Shown here one piece after another: positions 1 through 11,619 of a stretch of 64,000 bases of DNA (position 1 is the stretch's first letter; every line of letters begins with the position of its first letter). Position numbers and translations under genes: made by a program. Location of the stretch: assembly GCA_037976565.1 (NCBI GenBank), contig CP137668.1:32288264-32352263 (forward strand), written 5' to 3'. Source of the DNA: Mesocentrotus franciscanus (Eukaryota > Echinodermata > Echinoidea > Camarodonta > Strongylocentrotidae). The notes below the pieces were generated by a model. That model ran no database searches and was not told the DNA's origin. It saw only the letters and a program-made list of their open reading frames with translations.

Positions 1-1720
1 GATATATCTATGATAATATGAAAATAAAACTGCTATTACGACAATATCCTTTAATATATATTCGCCATATTATGGTAAAACAGAACTGTAGATGTATTAT
101 TAAATACGCTGCCTTTTTAAAGTCGACTGCTATTGTTTGGGCAATCTCATGTTGCTCATACTACTTAATGTGATGAACCATGCAGAAATTATTTTTTTTT
201 TTAATTAAATAGTTTAACTGACATGGTGTACCTGAAAATAGGCTAGCTTCAGCGCACAACCAGTCTCAACCACCATAAGCTCATCCCAGAGGCGATAAGT
301 CAGGAGAGAAAAGGGGCAGGGTATAAAGTGCCCTTACTCTTCTCAGAATGGGTGGGGAAAGCCTTAGAATGATGAGAAATGCAAACAAGGTGATAATAAA
401 TCCCAAACGGATGGATTATTGGTTTGATGGACAGAATGAAATCCTTTGATTGGATTGGAGGATCTTTGTTCTTGGGTTATTGGGGTGGAATCCAGAGAAC
501 TTGGTGTTTTTTTTTTCGTTGGAAGGGTAACTATTGACCTGGGTGATTGGTGCGATTGTTCATATGCTGAGTGATGGACTGACTTTTGACTCGTATACTA
601 AAGAATATTTGTAGGTTTTCACGTTCTTTAGAATGTTTTTGTTTGTCTACTGTCAATGTTTATTACTTAGTTGGTTGCGTTTGATTCCTTTTATAATGGT
701 AATTACATTACGAATGTATATTTAGGAATTTGCTAAAGCAGAAATAATGAAATGAAATGAAATGGTAAAAAAGATAATCGCAAAGAGGAGGATAGAGAAT
801 CGTAAGCTTAAAACATCAATGAGGAAATAGCGTAATGAATGAATTATATGTAATGCAATTAATATGATGTCTGGTGTGTTCTTGAGATGCAAGACGAAAA
901 TCTAATAACAGGGTAATTTCAAATTAGAGAGAGAGAGAAATAGAGAGAAGGGATAGTGAGAGAGACAGGGGAGGCATATATAACTTAGCATAACTAAGCA
1001 TATAGTATGAAAACAAATACGTGGATTTTTACACTTTTATATATAAACAGTACAAGCAGTTTATTTTTCGAGTGAGAACTTTTGCGATACGCTTTCAAGA
1101 GCAATGGTGTCGCTTGTTTTGTTATAGCCCCCTCTATTGAGATGCATTCTTAAAATCTGTAATTCATGGTGAAGATGAGTTGCTATAATACCTATGTAAA
1201 GTGAAGCGCTCATTTTGTTATTTAGCAAAAAAAAATCAGTGTTAATTAGGGTTTCTAGTATCAATTCTGAGAAAAAAAGTAAATGTGAAACATTAAACTG
1301 ATGAACTAAATAAATTTCAAGTTGAAAACATATTAGAATTGTACAATATTGTGACTGCTGAAAAGTGGTACAGCCGCCAAAAAATACAGCATCTTTGAAT
1401 CGTATCACGCAGGAAATTTGGGGAGACATTTTCAAGCGGAATAAATTCAATTTACGAGGGCGCATCTATCGTTCTATTTCCCTATACATACATTGCACCT
1501 ACACTTGGCAGTGATGTACACCCATACTCTCGCCTTTCCCGTGAAAATAATATAATAGTCGGGTCTATGGTTAGAGGAAATAGTTTATCCAAATACCTCA
1601 TAGGCTTCCATTGTACACTATAGCTCGCTTGATTTAGTCGTAACAAAAGATGGTTTTCCTAACGGTATGTTCGAGTTGTTTTCTTTTCCTCATTTCCTCG
1701 CTTATTTAGCGGGAAACATA
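1..1720. other. AT-rich non-coding DNA
   Basis: No exon-like frame with convincing splice context was found. A short (GA)n run lies near 927-965. The longest open frame is on the minus strand at 1061-1465; it has no recognisable motif and is of a length expected by chance in this much DNA. Confidence 0.6.
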
Positions 1721-1721
1721 T

Positions 1722-1841
1722 ACTCTCTCTCTCTCTCTCCCTCTCTCTCTCTATTTTTTTTTCTCTCTCTCCGTGTCTCTCTGTCTGTCTCTCCTTGCTC
1801 CCTTCCTCTATCTCTCTCTCTCTCTCTCTCTCCCTCACACC

Positions 1842-1877
<36 letters not shown>

Positions 1878-1900
1878 TTCTCTCTCCCCCTCTCTCTGTC
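1722..1900. repeat. (CT)n microsatellite, interrupted
   Basis: Nearly pure CT dinucleotide sequence on the + strand with T-run and GT interruptions. Open frames across it translate only to Ser/Leu (or Arg/Glu on the other strand), so they are not genes. Confidence 0.95.
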
Positions 1901-2033
1901 AATATTGAGACGTATAGGTTTGTGTGAAAAGGACATCTTTAAGGGGGGTGCGACGAAATAATAGAAAATCCATAGCTAGATGAAATAGACTTACTGTTAC
2001 ATTCGAACAATTTTCTGGTCCTCATCCTCCAAA

Positions 2034-2300
2034 GTGTATCTTTTCGGGTTGTTTCTTTCTTTCTTTCATTCCTTTATTCTATTTTCTTTTTTCTTTCTTG
2101 CATTCTTACTTTCTTTTTTTTCTTTCCTTTCTTTCTTTCTTCACACACACTTTCCCCCTCCCACATTTCTCTCCTCTTTTCTCTTTTCTCTTCCCTTCTC
2201 CATTCTTGTTACCCTTCTTTCTCTTTGAATTTTTCTTTCCGTGCCTCTCCTTCCCCTCCCCCCTCTTTCACTGTGTCTTCAATTTGATTTGCATAATCCA
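2034..2300. repeat. Polypyrimidine tract (TTTC/CCTT-rich)
   Basis: About 260 bp almost wholly C and T on the + strand, made of degenerate TTTC and TTCC units with a short CA run. Its Phe/Ser/Leu open frames are low-complexity artefacts. Confidence 0.85.
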
Positions 2301-3718
2301 TCTTCCCTTTTTCGAATGATATCAATTCTAGCGGGATTTAAACCGACTTTAAAACTGAATGCAACCTGACTGATTAATCCTCGTTAAAAAATGTAATTTT
2401 GCATAACCCAGTTAATTACATTAATGGAAAAGTATATATATATCGATCCCTTTTAACTCATTTATAAATTAACACAGCGATTGTGGTTTTGGTAGAGACC
2501 GCATCAATCCCTCTGTATTTTCGGTTTTTGACAGAGGTTTTTTTTCTCACCCCCCCCCCTTTCCATTTTTTCATTAAAATATACAGGCCCAATTGTGATA
2601 TTCACTATGAGAATTTCTTTGAAACGCAAACTATTTTAATTTTTGTTTTCCTATATACTCTTATTTTGTATCACTCTATTTCGATCTAGAATGATTTGTT
2701 TGCTCAATTCTTTATACCTTTAATTTGGGAAAATGTAACATTTCACAGAGACTGCTTAAGAATAGTGATTGCTTTATAGTGCCTTCTTTTTTTAATAGTC
2801 CGACTAAAAAGGGGACGAACTTGATCATAAGCGCTTGTATCTTTTGATGACAATGACACGGCACCGCTGGGATGATGGGTGATAAGGAGTATAATACCTG
2901 TATCGAAATTGTGCTATTCTATGAGAAATATCCTTCGTTTCCATTGAGATAGACAGTACTATTGACTCCTATTGAGGGTGTATAGACAGCACTATTTACT
3001 GGGGGATCAGTGTATAATGTACTATTTTGACATGATAGATCGCCAGGCGGACGGCCACAATGACGATGAACTTTTCGGCGGAGTTCACTGATATCTCATT
3101 AGTTCCCCAATTCACACGCTAGATATTATACCTTCACAAGGTCGTAATTTATCGGTTGAGATTAACTATCACGTTACAGAAAGTTATTACTTTGTAAACA
3201 AATAAACAAACAAATTTTCTTCTTTATTATGATTGCCTTGGGATTTCTAAATATTGCAGGAGGGGGTCATGTTCTGATTTTTATTCATATTCCAACATTT
3301 AACAAAATCATTTATAGAAGAGAGGAGATGAAGTAATCAATACAAACATAGTGGTAAGGTTCACTTTGAAATGTCTGCTCCTAAATATCTCCGAGCATAA
3401 GGTTAGAATGGCATACATTGAAGCAACAACCCAATGTAGACACGTATACACACATAATCTTGGTTATATTTGACGAAGAAGTTTGTATTTTTGCCCCTAG
3501 CTCGGCTGAGATGCTTTTATCAGTAATGGCAATTTTACTTCTTAATGAAATTGTTACAGGTTTATGTAATAGTGAAAGAAATAATGGCATGGATAAGATT
3601 TACATTCAGATTTACATAAGAGAGTATTCATGGGAAAGATGGTTACTAGGAAACATTGTCGATAATTTCTTCATGTTCTTAGCTTCTCACTGGCTTTTTA
3701 TCTATCACAATTATTGTT
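2301..3718. other. Non-coding DNA with a short diverged triplication
   Basis: Nothing gene-like was seen. Around 2946-3028 three short segments resemble each other (GATAGACAGTACTATTGACT, then TATAGACAGCACTATTTACT, then TATAATGTACTATTTTG), a possible degenerate tandem repeat of roughly 35 bp. Confidence 0.4.
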
Positions 3719-3914
3719 TTAAAGCCCCACTGCACTACTTATAGCTACTTGCACCCTCTATATAGCAAACAATGTCTAATCGGTGACCATTGGTCCCCCT
3801 TGGTCCCCTTTTTCTTATGTTAATTGAGAGCTGATTTGATGAGATAACCTCCTGTCAGTGACCATGCAGGGAGGTCTAATCCCTCCTGGCCAAACTAGTG
3901 TAGATAGGCTTTAA
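3719..3914. mobile_element. TTAA-flanked miniature inverted-repeat element
   Basis: TTAA occurs at both ends. The ends read TTTAAAGCCCCACTGCACTA on the left and, reverse-complemented, TTTAAAGCCTATCTACACTA on the right, giving terminal inverted repeats of about 20 bp with a few mismatches. The element is ~196 bp and has no coding capacity. An internal hairpin (GGAGG ... CCTCC near 3870-3890) is present. TTAA targets are known for Kolobok and piggyBac transposons; the superfamily is not settled here. Confidence 0.5.
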
Positions 3915-4639
3915 AGTTGTGTTTGTTTGTTTGATTTTATTTCTGCATTTTTCATAATAATATAAAGTAATATACAAACTAGGTACTTATATATTATTAA
4001 CAAAAGTCAAAATACATATATAATCATATCATAATATAAATCAATTAAATAATTATACCTTTAAAAAACACGTAGTTGACAAATCATTTCAAAATTGAAA
4101 GCTAGAGCTTGAAGTTGATGGCGGCCCCAGGAAAGGTGTAATGATTCGAATCTATTTCCACTACAGCTAAAAACGGTATCAATTATAAACAGTATCGATG
4201 CGCTTGATATTAGAACATTTTCTTTTTAAAAGTATAGGACTACTTCACTATCTATGTCAATTCCATTTGGTAAGTGTGATGCATTAATTTTATGACTGTA
4301 TTTTAAAGAAACGTTTTATATAACGCAACAGCCATAGACGCATTGATTGGTTTCGACTGTCTGTCCGCTCACTCTAATCTTTTAAGAAGCATTCTTGTGA
4401 TGTCATCTTTATCTCACCTGCCCATTAAATTCTGAATGTGGATGGGGCCCTCGAGACCCAAACAGACCGAGGCTACCATTTAGGCAAGTGAAAACCTTGT
4501 TTTAATTTATTCGCCCTCGCTAATGGGTCTCATTTTCGGGCCCATTATCTGGTGGGACGAGCGCGGCATCGGGAACGATTCGGCATTCAGATGTCACATC
4601 GGGAAGATTTATTGGATGTTATCTCTTTGTGTAAAAGCG

Positions 4640-5046
4640 CGATTATCCGAAACTGTCGCAATTCTTAAGGATGCTCATAAGGGATTTATTTTATTTTCTC
4701 TCGGCTTTTGAAGAAGGATTTTTTCTTTCAACTTTCAGACACTGAGCGAGGATGAAAGGGTTCACGGACAACTTCTGAGGCGCCGGGGTCTAGAGGTTAG
4801 GTGGCTGCCGTGCGGTGAACCGAGGTCAAGGGTTCAAGACTCAAGATTCTGAAGAATGCTCATGAGGAAGGATTTATTTATCTATTTATTTCTCTTTTTC
4901 TTCTTTAACTTGAAGACACTGGGCGAGGACGAAAGGGTCCACGGAAAATTTCTGAGGTGCCGAGGCCTAGTGGCTAGGGGGCTGCCGTGCGGTGAACCGA
5001 GGTCAAGGGTTCAAGACCGTTCTTGATAAACCGTCGCAACAAAGAT
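4640..5046 (+). repeat. Tandem pair of tRNA-derived SINE-like units
   Basis: Two diverged copies of a unit of ~175-180 bp follow each other. Each has a tRNA-like head (GGCTGCCGTGCGGTGAACCG, then GGTCAAGGGTTCAAGAC as a B-box-like segment) at about 4780-4840 and 4958-5018. The A-box-like part is GAGGTTAGGTGGC in one copy and GTGGCTAGGGGGC in the other. The bodies also match: AGACACTGAGCGAGG at 4738 against AGACACTGGGCGAGG at 4915, and AATGCTCAT-type segments before T-rich stretches. RNA polymerase III-driven SINEs have this kind of head. No intact tRNA gene is present. Confidence 0.65.
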
Positions 5047-6329
5047 TATTTCTGTTGATAGATTCAGAAAGAGAGAAATAAAGGAACAATTATGCAGTGG
5101 AGTGGTCCAGGGGGGAATACTTCTTTGTTCATTAACAGCCATAATTTTAAGCCCCGTCATGATTATATTTATATCGGAAATTGGTTGCGTTTCAAACATT
5201 TTTAATGACAAGGCAAAACATTTTTGGAGATATAATAATATTTGAGATGATTTTATAACTGTAATTAAACTCGAATGTGTCCTCAGAACTACCATATTCA
5301 ATATTTATTTGACTAAATTCCTGAATACACAATAACATTGTTCTTGGTAAGTGTTCCTTTCCTTCTATAAATCAAAGACAGTGAAGAGGGGGGCATCTTC
5401 CGGAGAGATCAACCCTATTCATCGTCCTCCTAAACGTCTTCATTTCGTATTATTCTTTGCAAAACTGCAATAGATATATCGGTTACATATGGAACTGCAT
5501 GGTTACATGTAGCATGCATTAGCAACGACAGCAAAGTTTGTCACTTATGTCTTTGTGCGCTATATGTTTTAAAATTCCTGAAGTATATAATATCACTAAG
5601 ATAATTCGAAAACTCCATTTAAATAAGACAAGTTATAGTCGCTCTTCCGCAAAATTGTCAAAAATACACAGTTCCCATCGCGTGACCATTCTTACATTCG
5701 AAGTGCCCCCCTCTCCCGCCGCCCTCTCCCAAATTCTATGATTCATCTGGTCTTTACCTAAATCAACCGACTTGATTTCCAAAACGAAATGACAGTTTCA
5801 TTTCTGTCTACTCCTCGACGTATGATTGATACTTCTGCCTTCCATACCCCATCCTTTGTGCGCCCTCCAAAATGATTTTTTTCTTATCTGCTCCCGTCGC
5901 CTTTTGTTGGTGCGAAATTAAAGCTGACAACTCAGACAAGCCTCCTATTCAGAAGAGGAATAATAAATGCGTCTGCCCTTTCTCTCTCCGTGTTTCATTC
6001 CGAATTGCCTGGAGAAAGAAGGTTTGTTTGGGGGCTGTGTTTCTCTTTTTGAGCCAAAACATGAATTATGACTTCTTTCTGGTTCTGTATACCTTCCCCT
6101 CTCAAAGTGCAATCATTATATCAAGATGACAATACGCGATGGGGGTTTTAGGTGAGCAAACGTTGGTTGTGTTTCATTTCAAGGAATATAAAGACCAACG
6201 TGCACTCACTTCAAAACATTCTCTTTTTTTAATAGGATTATTGAAAAGACATTTCAAATGTGATGTACTTGTAAGATTACACGATAACGCTTCATTTTGC
6301 TGATTCAGGGAATCATACCATATAGTTTT
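5047..6329. other. Non-coding DNA, nothing recognised
   Basis: Only short open frames without motifs or good splice context. No repeat structure was noticed. Confidence 0.5.
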
Positions 6330-6339
6330 CAATGCTTTT

Positions 6340-6870
6340 TTCCTCTCGAAAACAAAATGAAAAGATTTTCGAGCTATGGTTATTTCGTGTTACGATTAAC
6401 GCGCTATAGTTGTTGAAATATTCATTGGACAGAATTTATTTCAAATAAGGGTTTACCGCGAGCTACTCTGATTATTTCGAGTTCAAATACAAGCATTATA
6501 ATTGGTGTTGCTATACTTTTCCTATTAAATATGAAATAGGCACATTTCGAGCTACTGTGAATATTTTTAGTTATGATTCAGAATTTCAGACACAATAGTT
6601 ATAATCATATATTTTTTCTCTCAAAAAGAATGAAATAGGCATAACGCAAGCTACGGCGGTAATTTGGAGTTATGATTTTAGCTCTTATGCTCTGTAGGGG
6701 TAACTTAGCTGACATACTGTATATATTTATTATATCGAAGTGGGGGGGGGGTCTACCTCGAGTTACTGCATAATTATGGTTATCTCGAGTTATGATTATT
6801 GTGATATAGTTTTAAATAATATGAATTTTTAACAAAAATGAAATAGGCCTATATTTCAAGCATTCGTTAC
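6340..6870. repeat. Degenerate tandem repeat, units ~100-120 bp
   Basis: The segment ATTTCGAGCTAC (variants TTTTCGAGCTATGG, TACCGCGAGCTACTC, AACGCAAGCTACGG, ACCTCGAGTTACTG) recurs about five times. Each is followed by a version of TTATTTCGAGTTATGATT, and most are preceded by ATGAAATAGGC. Spacing is about 90-120 bp. It reads as an old, strongly diverged tandem array. Confidence 0.55.
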
Positions 6871-7058
6871 AAATGTACTAATGATCGACTAAGGGAAATG
6901 ATTTGCGGCACTGTCGTTTCAAAGATATCATTTGCGTTTATTGCCAAAAATGAACTAACGAGTAATAATGTCCCCGGTTTTGTGTGTTTTACGAATGTTC
7001 GTGTTGTAAGGAGGAGAAGGAGGACGAGGAGGGGGTAGAGGGTAGGGGAGGGGTAGGG

Positions 7059-7137
7059 GTCGATGGCCGAGTTTATTCACTTGCTTCGACATTGTGTTCG
7101 TGGTTACGGTAAGGAGATCGGGAGTTCAAGGTGGGCC
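7059..7137 (+). repeat. Possible tRNA-derived SINE head
   Basis: GGTCGATGGCCGAGTTTA resembles a tRNA 5' half with an A-box (TGGCNNAGT), and about 50 bp later GGGAGTTCAAG resembles a B-box. The spacing suits a Ser/Leu-type tRNA ancestor. The intervening sequence cannot fold into a full cloverleaf by eye, so this is a SINE remnant at best. Confidence 0.35.
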
Positions 7138-7238
7138 TTTTCTTGTGGTTTCCTATTCACTGTTCACCAAGTTCTGCGCCATTTTAAATGGAGAGAGGTC
7201 AACACACTGACGAAATAGCAGCAACATTTAAGTTTTTA

Positions 7239-7332
7239 ATCTCTCTCTCTCTCTCTCTCTCTCTCTTTACACACACACACACACACACACACCCCTCCCC
7301 TCTCTCTCTTCTTACACACACGCACTCACACT

Positions 7333-7377
<45 letters not shown>
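7239..7377. repeat. Compound (CT)n/(CA)n microsatellite
   Basis: (CT)n, then (AC)n, then CT, CA-rich sequence and a long final (CT)n. Translations are artefacts. Confidence 0.95.
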
Positions 7378-7780
7378 AACCTGGCCTAGGACCTGCAGGA
7401 CCTTCAAGACTGGTTTGAGTAACTTTCAATAGGTGTAGACCCACCCAACCAAGCATTTGATGTGTACCTTTTCTTCGATATGGCCAATTCTCATACACCT
7501 TTCTTCTCTATCTCACTCAGTCCTTTTCTCATTTTATTGCACTGTCTCACTCAGAAACACACACGTTCGCACAACACGCTCCCAAATCTATTCATGATTA
7601 CCGTTTTCTTATTTTTATCAGCTGTCCTTGATAAAATGTAGTTCTTGTCTTTAGTCACACCATCCTTTTCTTCACATACCCCTATTGCGGTTGTTAGAAG
7701 TTTGATTCCTCCATTTTAAAATTAATTCCATCTTTGTGAACCCCCCCCCCCATTAATATCTCCATCTTCTCCTGTGTTAG

Positions 7781-8049
7781 GACTGCGTTCATGGCCTGAG
7801 GCGCTGGCAACAACAGGGATTTCACCGCGCCAAAAATACGGGGTCAACTGGGGTCAATTTCAGGGAACCCGTTGGCCCTGGGCCTGTCCCCCCAATAAAC
7901 GAGGTCCCAGCGATGACATTGGCTTCGGTCCCATGTACTTCACACCGTGTTCGGTTTCCTCCACAAACACTCCCCTTCGCCCTATCGCGGCGGAGTATCG
8001 CTTACTGCTGGCGACAGAGCAGAAATTCAAGGATGTTTTGTCTTCGTAA
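7781..8049 (+). CDS. Candidate terminal coding exon, family unknown
   Basis: A GC-rich island in AT-rich DNA starts right after a good splice acceptor: a pyrimidine-rich tract, then CTCCTGTGTTAG at 7769-7780. With two bases completing a split codon, the frame is open for 88 codons and ends at TAA 8047-8049. The product is rich in Trp, Pro and Gly near the start (for example KYGVNWGQF and RWPWACPP) and ends in a helix-like, charged segment (EYRLLLATEQKFKDVLSS). No signal peptide, membrane segment or known motif was recognised. An AATAAA lies at about 8564, plausible for a 3' end. It could instead be a non-coding GC-rich patch. Exon-like context is seen; function is unknown. Confidence 0.35.
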
Positions 8050-8886
8050 ATAATGTAACAGGCTCAAAATGAATTCCCTCAAAGGGGTTCCTAACCGAGA
8101 CCTTGTGTGAGTGACGAAAATGATCACCCCCTCCTTTGGGGGGGGGGGCGAACAGGGCGAAGGGAGATATTCTTCTGATAAGACTTCACAAATTTCACTT
8201 TTTCACTTCCAGTGTTTTGAAGTTTTGGATTGTTCATATAAGTTTATACGTTAATCAAAGGCTTACACAATAAGTGTTAGCCTACTTGAAGCAACGAAAA
8301 AATATACAACCAAGGGTGGATCCAAGATTTCCGGAAAGGGGGCCCAAAATATCACCCCCTATTTGAACTTGATTGGTTTTGCCAAATCCCCCGAACTCAC
8401 TCAAACAAATTTTGCTTTTCTTATTATTTCTAAGGTTGCGGATGCAGGGAAGGGGGGGGGGTAGGCGCCCCTTTTTAATGGTACCTCTCTATATCTGACT
8501 TACGGTTCAAGTACTTTGAAATTGAGAGCGAGTTGTAATGTGGAGATAGACAGGGAGGGTGTAAATAAAATGTGATGTCCAAGATGTCCAAATCAACTGA
8601 GCATACTTGTAATGTGCAAGCTACCAGAGCACGAAATAAAGGTTGGGCATGCAAAGAAAATTGACAGGAAACTGAACAGACTTCCCTCTCCTTTAGAGGA
8701 TAATGAGATTTTTATTTTCTTCTTTGCTTTATACAGTCCTGACAATGTTTATTCGATAGTGCCCGTCTGCAATCTGTTTTCAAGTCAGATGAATAATTAA
8801 TTTAGTTTGCATACTTGGATAGACATGCCTTGTGAATAATGTAACTGGGGCAGACTATTCCCGGTACCTTCCCACACACTAGCAGT
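8050..8886. other. Non-coding DNA with G-rich homopolymer runs
   Basis: Runs of 9-10 G occur near 8140 and 8452. An AATAAA is at about 8564. Nothing else was recognised. Confidence 0.5.
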
Positions 8887-9347
8887 CAGTGGCGTAGCTA
8901 CACGAAGGTACGAGAGAGCGTGCCCCCAATCAAACGGCAGTGAAAATAAGAAGAAGAGAGAAGACAGAGAGAGAGAGAGAGAGAGAGAGAGGGGAGAGAG
9001 AGAGAGAGAGGGGAGAGAGGGAGAGAGGAGATAGAGGGAGAGAGAGAGAGAGGAGGGAGGGGAGGGGGGGGGACAGGTTCGCACAGATTGTCGAAAATCC
9101 AACCTAAGGAAATAGCCTGGTTCAAAAAACCTATTGAGATGTACATTATGATTTTTATGGGAAATACAATAGGGGGTTGAAATACATGTAGGTGCACTTT
9201 AGTTGATTTCTTGAAAGGGTTTGTGATCGTGTTGAGAAAGAAAAGGAGAGGGCGGAATTTAAAAAAATATGGTTATAGGACCCATTCCCTACTCCTCCTT
9301 TTCAGTGGTCCGCCCCCGCAAAACACCAGGCTACGCCACCGCACAAG
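8887..9347. mobile_element. Possible hAT-like inverted-repeat element
   Basis: The left end CAGTGGCGTAGCTACACG and the right end CCAGGCTACGCCACCG are inverted copies of a CAGTGGCGTAGC terminus seen elsewhere in the window. The interior holds a (GA)n tract at 8965-9075. No 8-bp target duplication is visible at these exact ends, so the two termini could belong to separate insertions. Confidence 0.35.
8965..9075. repeat. (GA)n microsatellite
   Basis: Purine-only GA repeat with G-run interruptions. Confidence 0.95.
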
Positions 9348-9888
9348 AACTGATGATCCGAAAACGGTATTGCACGCCATCTACCTCCCAGACTACCGTC
9401 CAAATTCTATCAATCCGGTAGCTGAACTTGGAAAATGAGGACCAAAGACCTGAGACCGGAGAACAGAGACCGATGATCGAGGAACATGAATGGAAATAAT
9501 TTTGATCTGGGGAGGCTGGCCTTCGCCGGGGATCCAGGACTGGCCGAAATTGTCCCGACATTAGTGATTTTCGCCATGATTTCGGTTCAAAATGTTTTTT
9601 TTTAATTTTATTTTTAAACCTAGACATTTCTTTCCGTGGGGATCCTATTGGCCCTCTACAGTTCTTCTCGATCAGTTCAGGGGGCGGAACAGCAACAATT
9701 TCGACAATATTCCCCCGGTTATTCTTCCTGCTATGTGCCAGCCCGACGGAATCGGGCTTCCAAATGGCCTAGAAGAAGGGCCGCATTATTTTCAACCCTT
9801 CCAAAGGTCCCGTTTATTTTATTTTTTCAATAACAGGGGGGATTTCACCTCTATCCGCCTATGCCTCCATCCTAGTTTACCATTACCA

Positions 9889-10047
9889 GGGCCCCGTATT
9901 ACAAAGAGTTGATATCAATCGCAACTTATTTGCGATTGATATCAATCGTAACTATGTACATAAGAGATAGGAGACTGCAAACTTGCGATTGATTGGAGGA
10001 CTTACGATTGATTTGGATCAATCTTAACTCTTTCTAAGACGGGGCCC
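9889..10047. mobile_element. GGGCCCCGT palindromic miniature element, copy 1
   Basis: It begins GGGCCCCGTATTACAAAGAG and ends CTCTTTCTAAGACGGGGCCC, giving inverted termini. The interior repeats (T)GCGATTGAT-type segments in both orientations around ATATCAATCGCAAC. Related copies are at 24447-24534 and 31039-31172. No coding capacity. Confidence 0.65.
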
Positions 10048-10311
10048 AGGTGCTAAGATTACATGCTGTACTTAAACAAAGGGTTTCTAGGAAAAAAGGA
10101 GAAAACAAAAGTTGGAATGTTTCGTCATTGTGTCATGAAACCGCTGATAAACAGACTCATACATCAATCAATATTGGGACATGTTGTCTATGATTATCCA
10201 CCGTAGTCCTTGTGTTCTACCATACGTCTCTCTGGATGTCACCACACCATCAGTTTGTTTTCCACACATCGTTATTCCGACAACTCATCATCCATCTAAA
10301 GTCCTTTCATA

Positions 10312-10496
10312 GGTCTCTCTCTCTCTCTGCCTCTCTCTCTCTCTCCCCCTCTCTCTCTCTCACTTCATATCCCTCTCCATCTCTCCCTCTTTCCTTTCTT
10401 TCTATTTATCAATCTATCTTTCTATCTAGCTATATATCTACCTATCTATTTATCTATCTATGTATCTATTTATCTAGACATAGAGAGAGTGTGTAT

Positions 10497-10570
<74 letters not shown>

Positions 10571-10686
10571 TCTCTCTCTCTCTCTCTCTCTCTTTCTATC
10601 TATCTCTGACTGTCTATCTATCTATCTCTGTCTGTCTCTGTCTCTCTCTCTCTCTCTGTCTCTCTGTTTGTCTGTATGCATGTCTG

Positions 10687-10734
<48 letters not shown>

Positions 10735-10746
10735 TCTCTCTCTGGC
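10312..10746. repeat. Compound microsatellite: CT, TATC and (TA)n
   Basis: CT-rich sequence, then TATC/TATT tetranucleotides (about 10400-10475), a pure (TA)n of ~70 bp (10494-10566), then CT/TCTG repeats to 10746. Ser/Leu/Tyr/Ile frames here are artefacts. Confidence 0.95.
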
Positions 10747-10930
10747 TTTATTTCCTCTAATTATTATTTTTCTTTTTTACCGTATGATTTGGCTAGCGTG
10801 TGAATGAGACGAAAGCCGGAGTGGCAGAGTGTAAAATGTAATCTTCGGTGGAAAATTTTGCGACAAGATCCAGGGATGTATTTGCCGTACCGTGAAAATG
10901 TGCTCAGACAACATGACAATTTAGGTTTTT

Positions 10931-10951
10931 CTTCTTCTTCTTCTTCTTCTT
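10931..10951. repeat. Short (TTC)n repeat
   Basis: Seven TTC units. Confidence 0.9.
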
Positions 10952-11068
10952 CAAACTCAAAGAACATTCGTGTCCTTGTGTGTCAAAATGCCACGGGCTT
11001 TCATTGATTTATCAGCTTTCTATAACACGCCATGCATTCATACACTCCACTTCGTTTTGTTTGCTGTC

Positions 11069-11619
11069 TCAAAGGCATCGTTTAACAATAGGGATTTTTA
11101 GATTTTACACGACGAGAACGTGGACTGAAACGGTGACATCCTTTTAAGGTAATGTGACGTCCTTTTAAGGCACTGCCGGGCACGGGCCAGTGCCTTGAAA
11201 GAATGGCACACGTTGCAGTCCACTACGTCGACGTGCAAATCTAAAAGTCCCTAATGTTAAATCTGAGATGACTGGCCCTACGTGTTATTACTGCCTGTTA
11301 TATGGTGTAATATTGAAGCCCCTAAAAAATTGCGTTTCAAAATGATCATGAAGTGCCTCAAAAAGTAAAAAATCTTTGAGTGACCGGTTTTACCATACCC
11401 ATTTCCCCCAATAGACTGTAGTGTTATAAAAACCGTTAGGAAAACGAAAAATGAAATTTCGATTTCCAATCATAAATATCTTGATAATCAGACAGGCAAT
11501 CGGCTTGTAAAAGTCATGGGATTCCTGACTGACCTAAAGGTTTATAATTATGATTGCAGCATGAGCTAAATCCAGGAATTTGTTTCAGAATCTGAAGCAA
11601 TGTTACCGAGTCACTTTAA
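11069..11619 (-). mobile_element. TTAA-type element family D, copy 1, with nested insertion
   Basis: This matches 57137-57521 in opposite orientation over ~370 bp. Shared anchors are CCTACGTGTTAT, ATGGTGTAATATTGAAGCC, AACGAAAAATGAAATTTCG, AGCATGAGCTAAATCCAGGA and CCGAGTCAC. The right edge has TTAA (11616-11619). The left edge has TCAA where TTAA is expected, before AGGCATCGTTTAAC. It is interrupted by a second miniature element (11082-11258) that the other copy lacks. A 50-codon frame is shared by both copies but shifts before its end, so it reflects DNA homology rather than a conserved protein. Confidence 0.7.
11082..11258. mobile_element. Miniature inverted-repeat element nested in family D
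   Basis: Left arm TAGGGATTTTTAGATTT (11089 onward) pairs with right arm AAATCTAAAAGTCCCTA (ending 11253). Pairing continues inward through GTGGACTG and CAGTCCAC, with arms of about 40 bp. TTAA lies just outside both arms. The family D copy at 57 kb carries only a short A-rich stretch at this position. Confidence 0.65.

Noticed and set aside
4238..4269. 32-bp + strand segment between AAAAGTATAG and GTAAGT
   Set aside because: Good splice-like sites, but any 32-bp segment is often open; no partner exon.
11278..11469. A ~50-residue frame shared with 57288-57521, resembling a conserved membrane-like peptide
   Set aside because: It lies inside the two copies of a repeat, similarity continues outside the frame at DNA level, and the frame shifts before its end in one copy.
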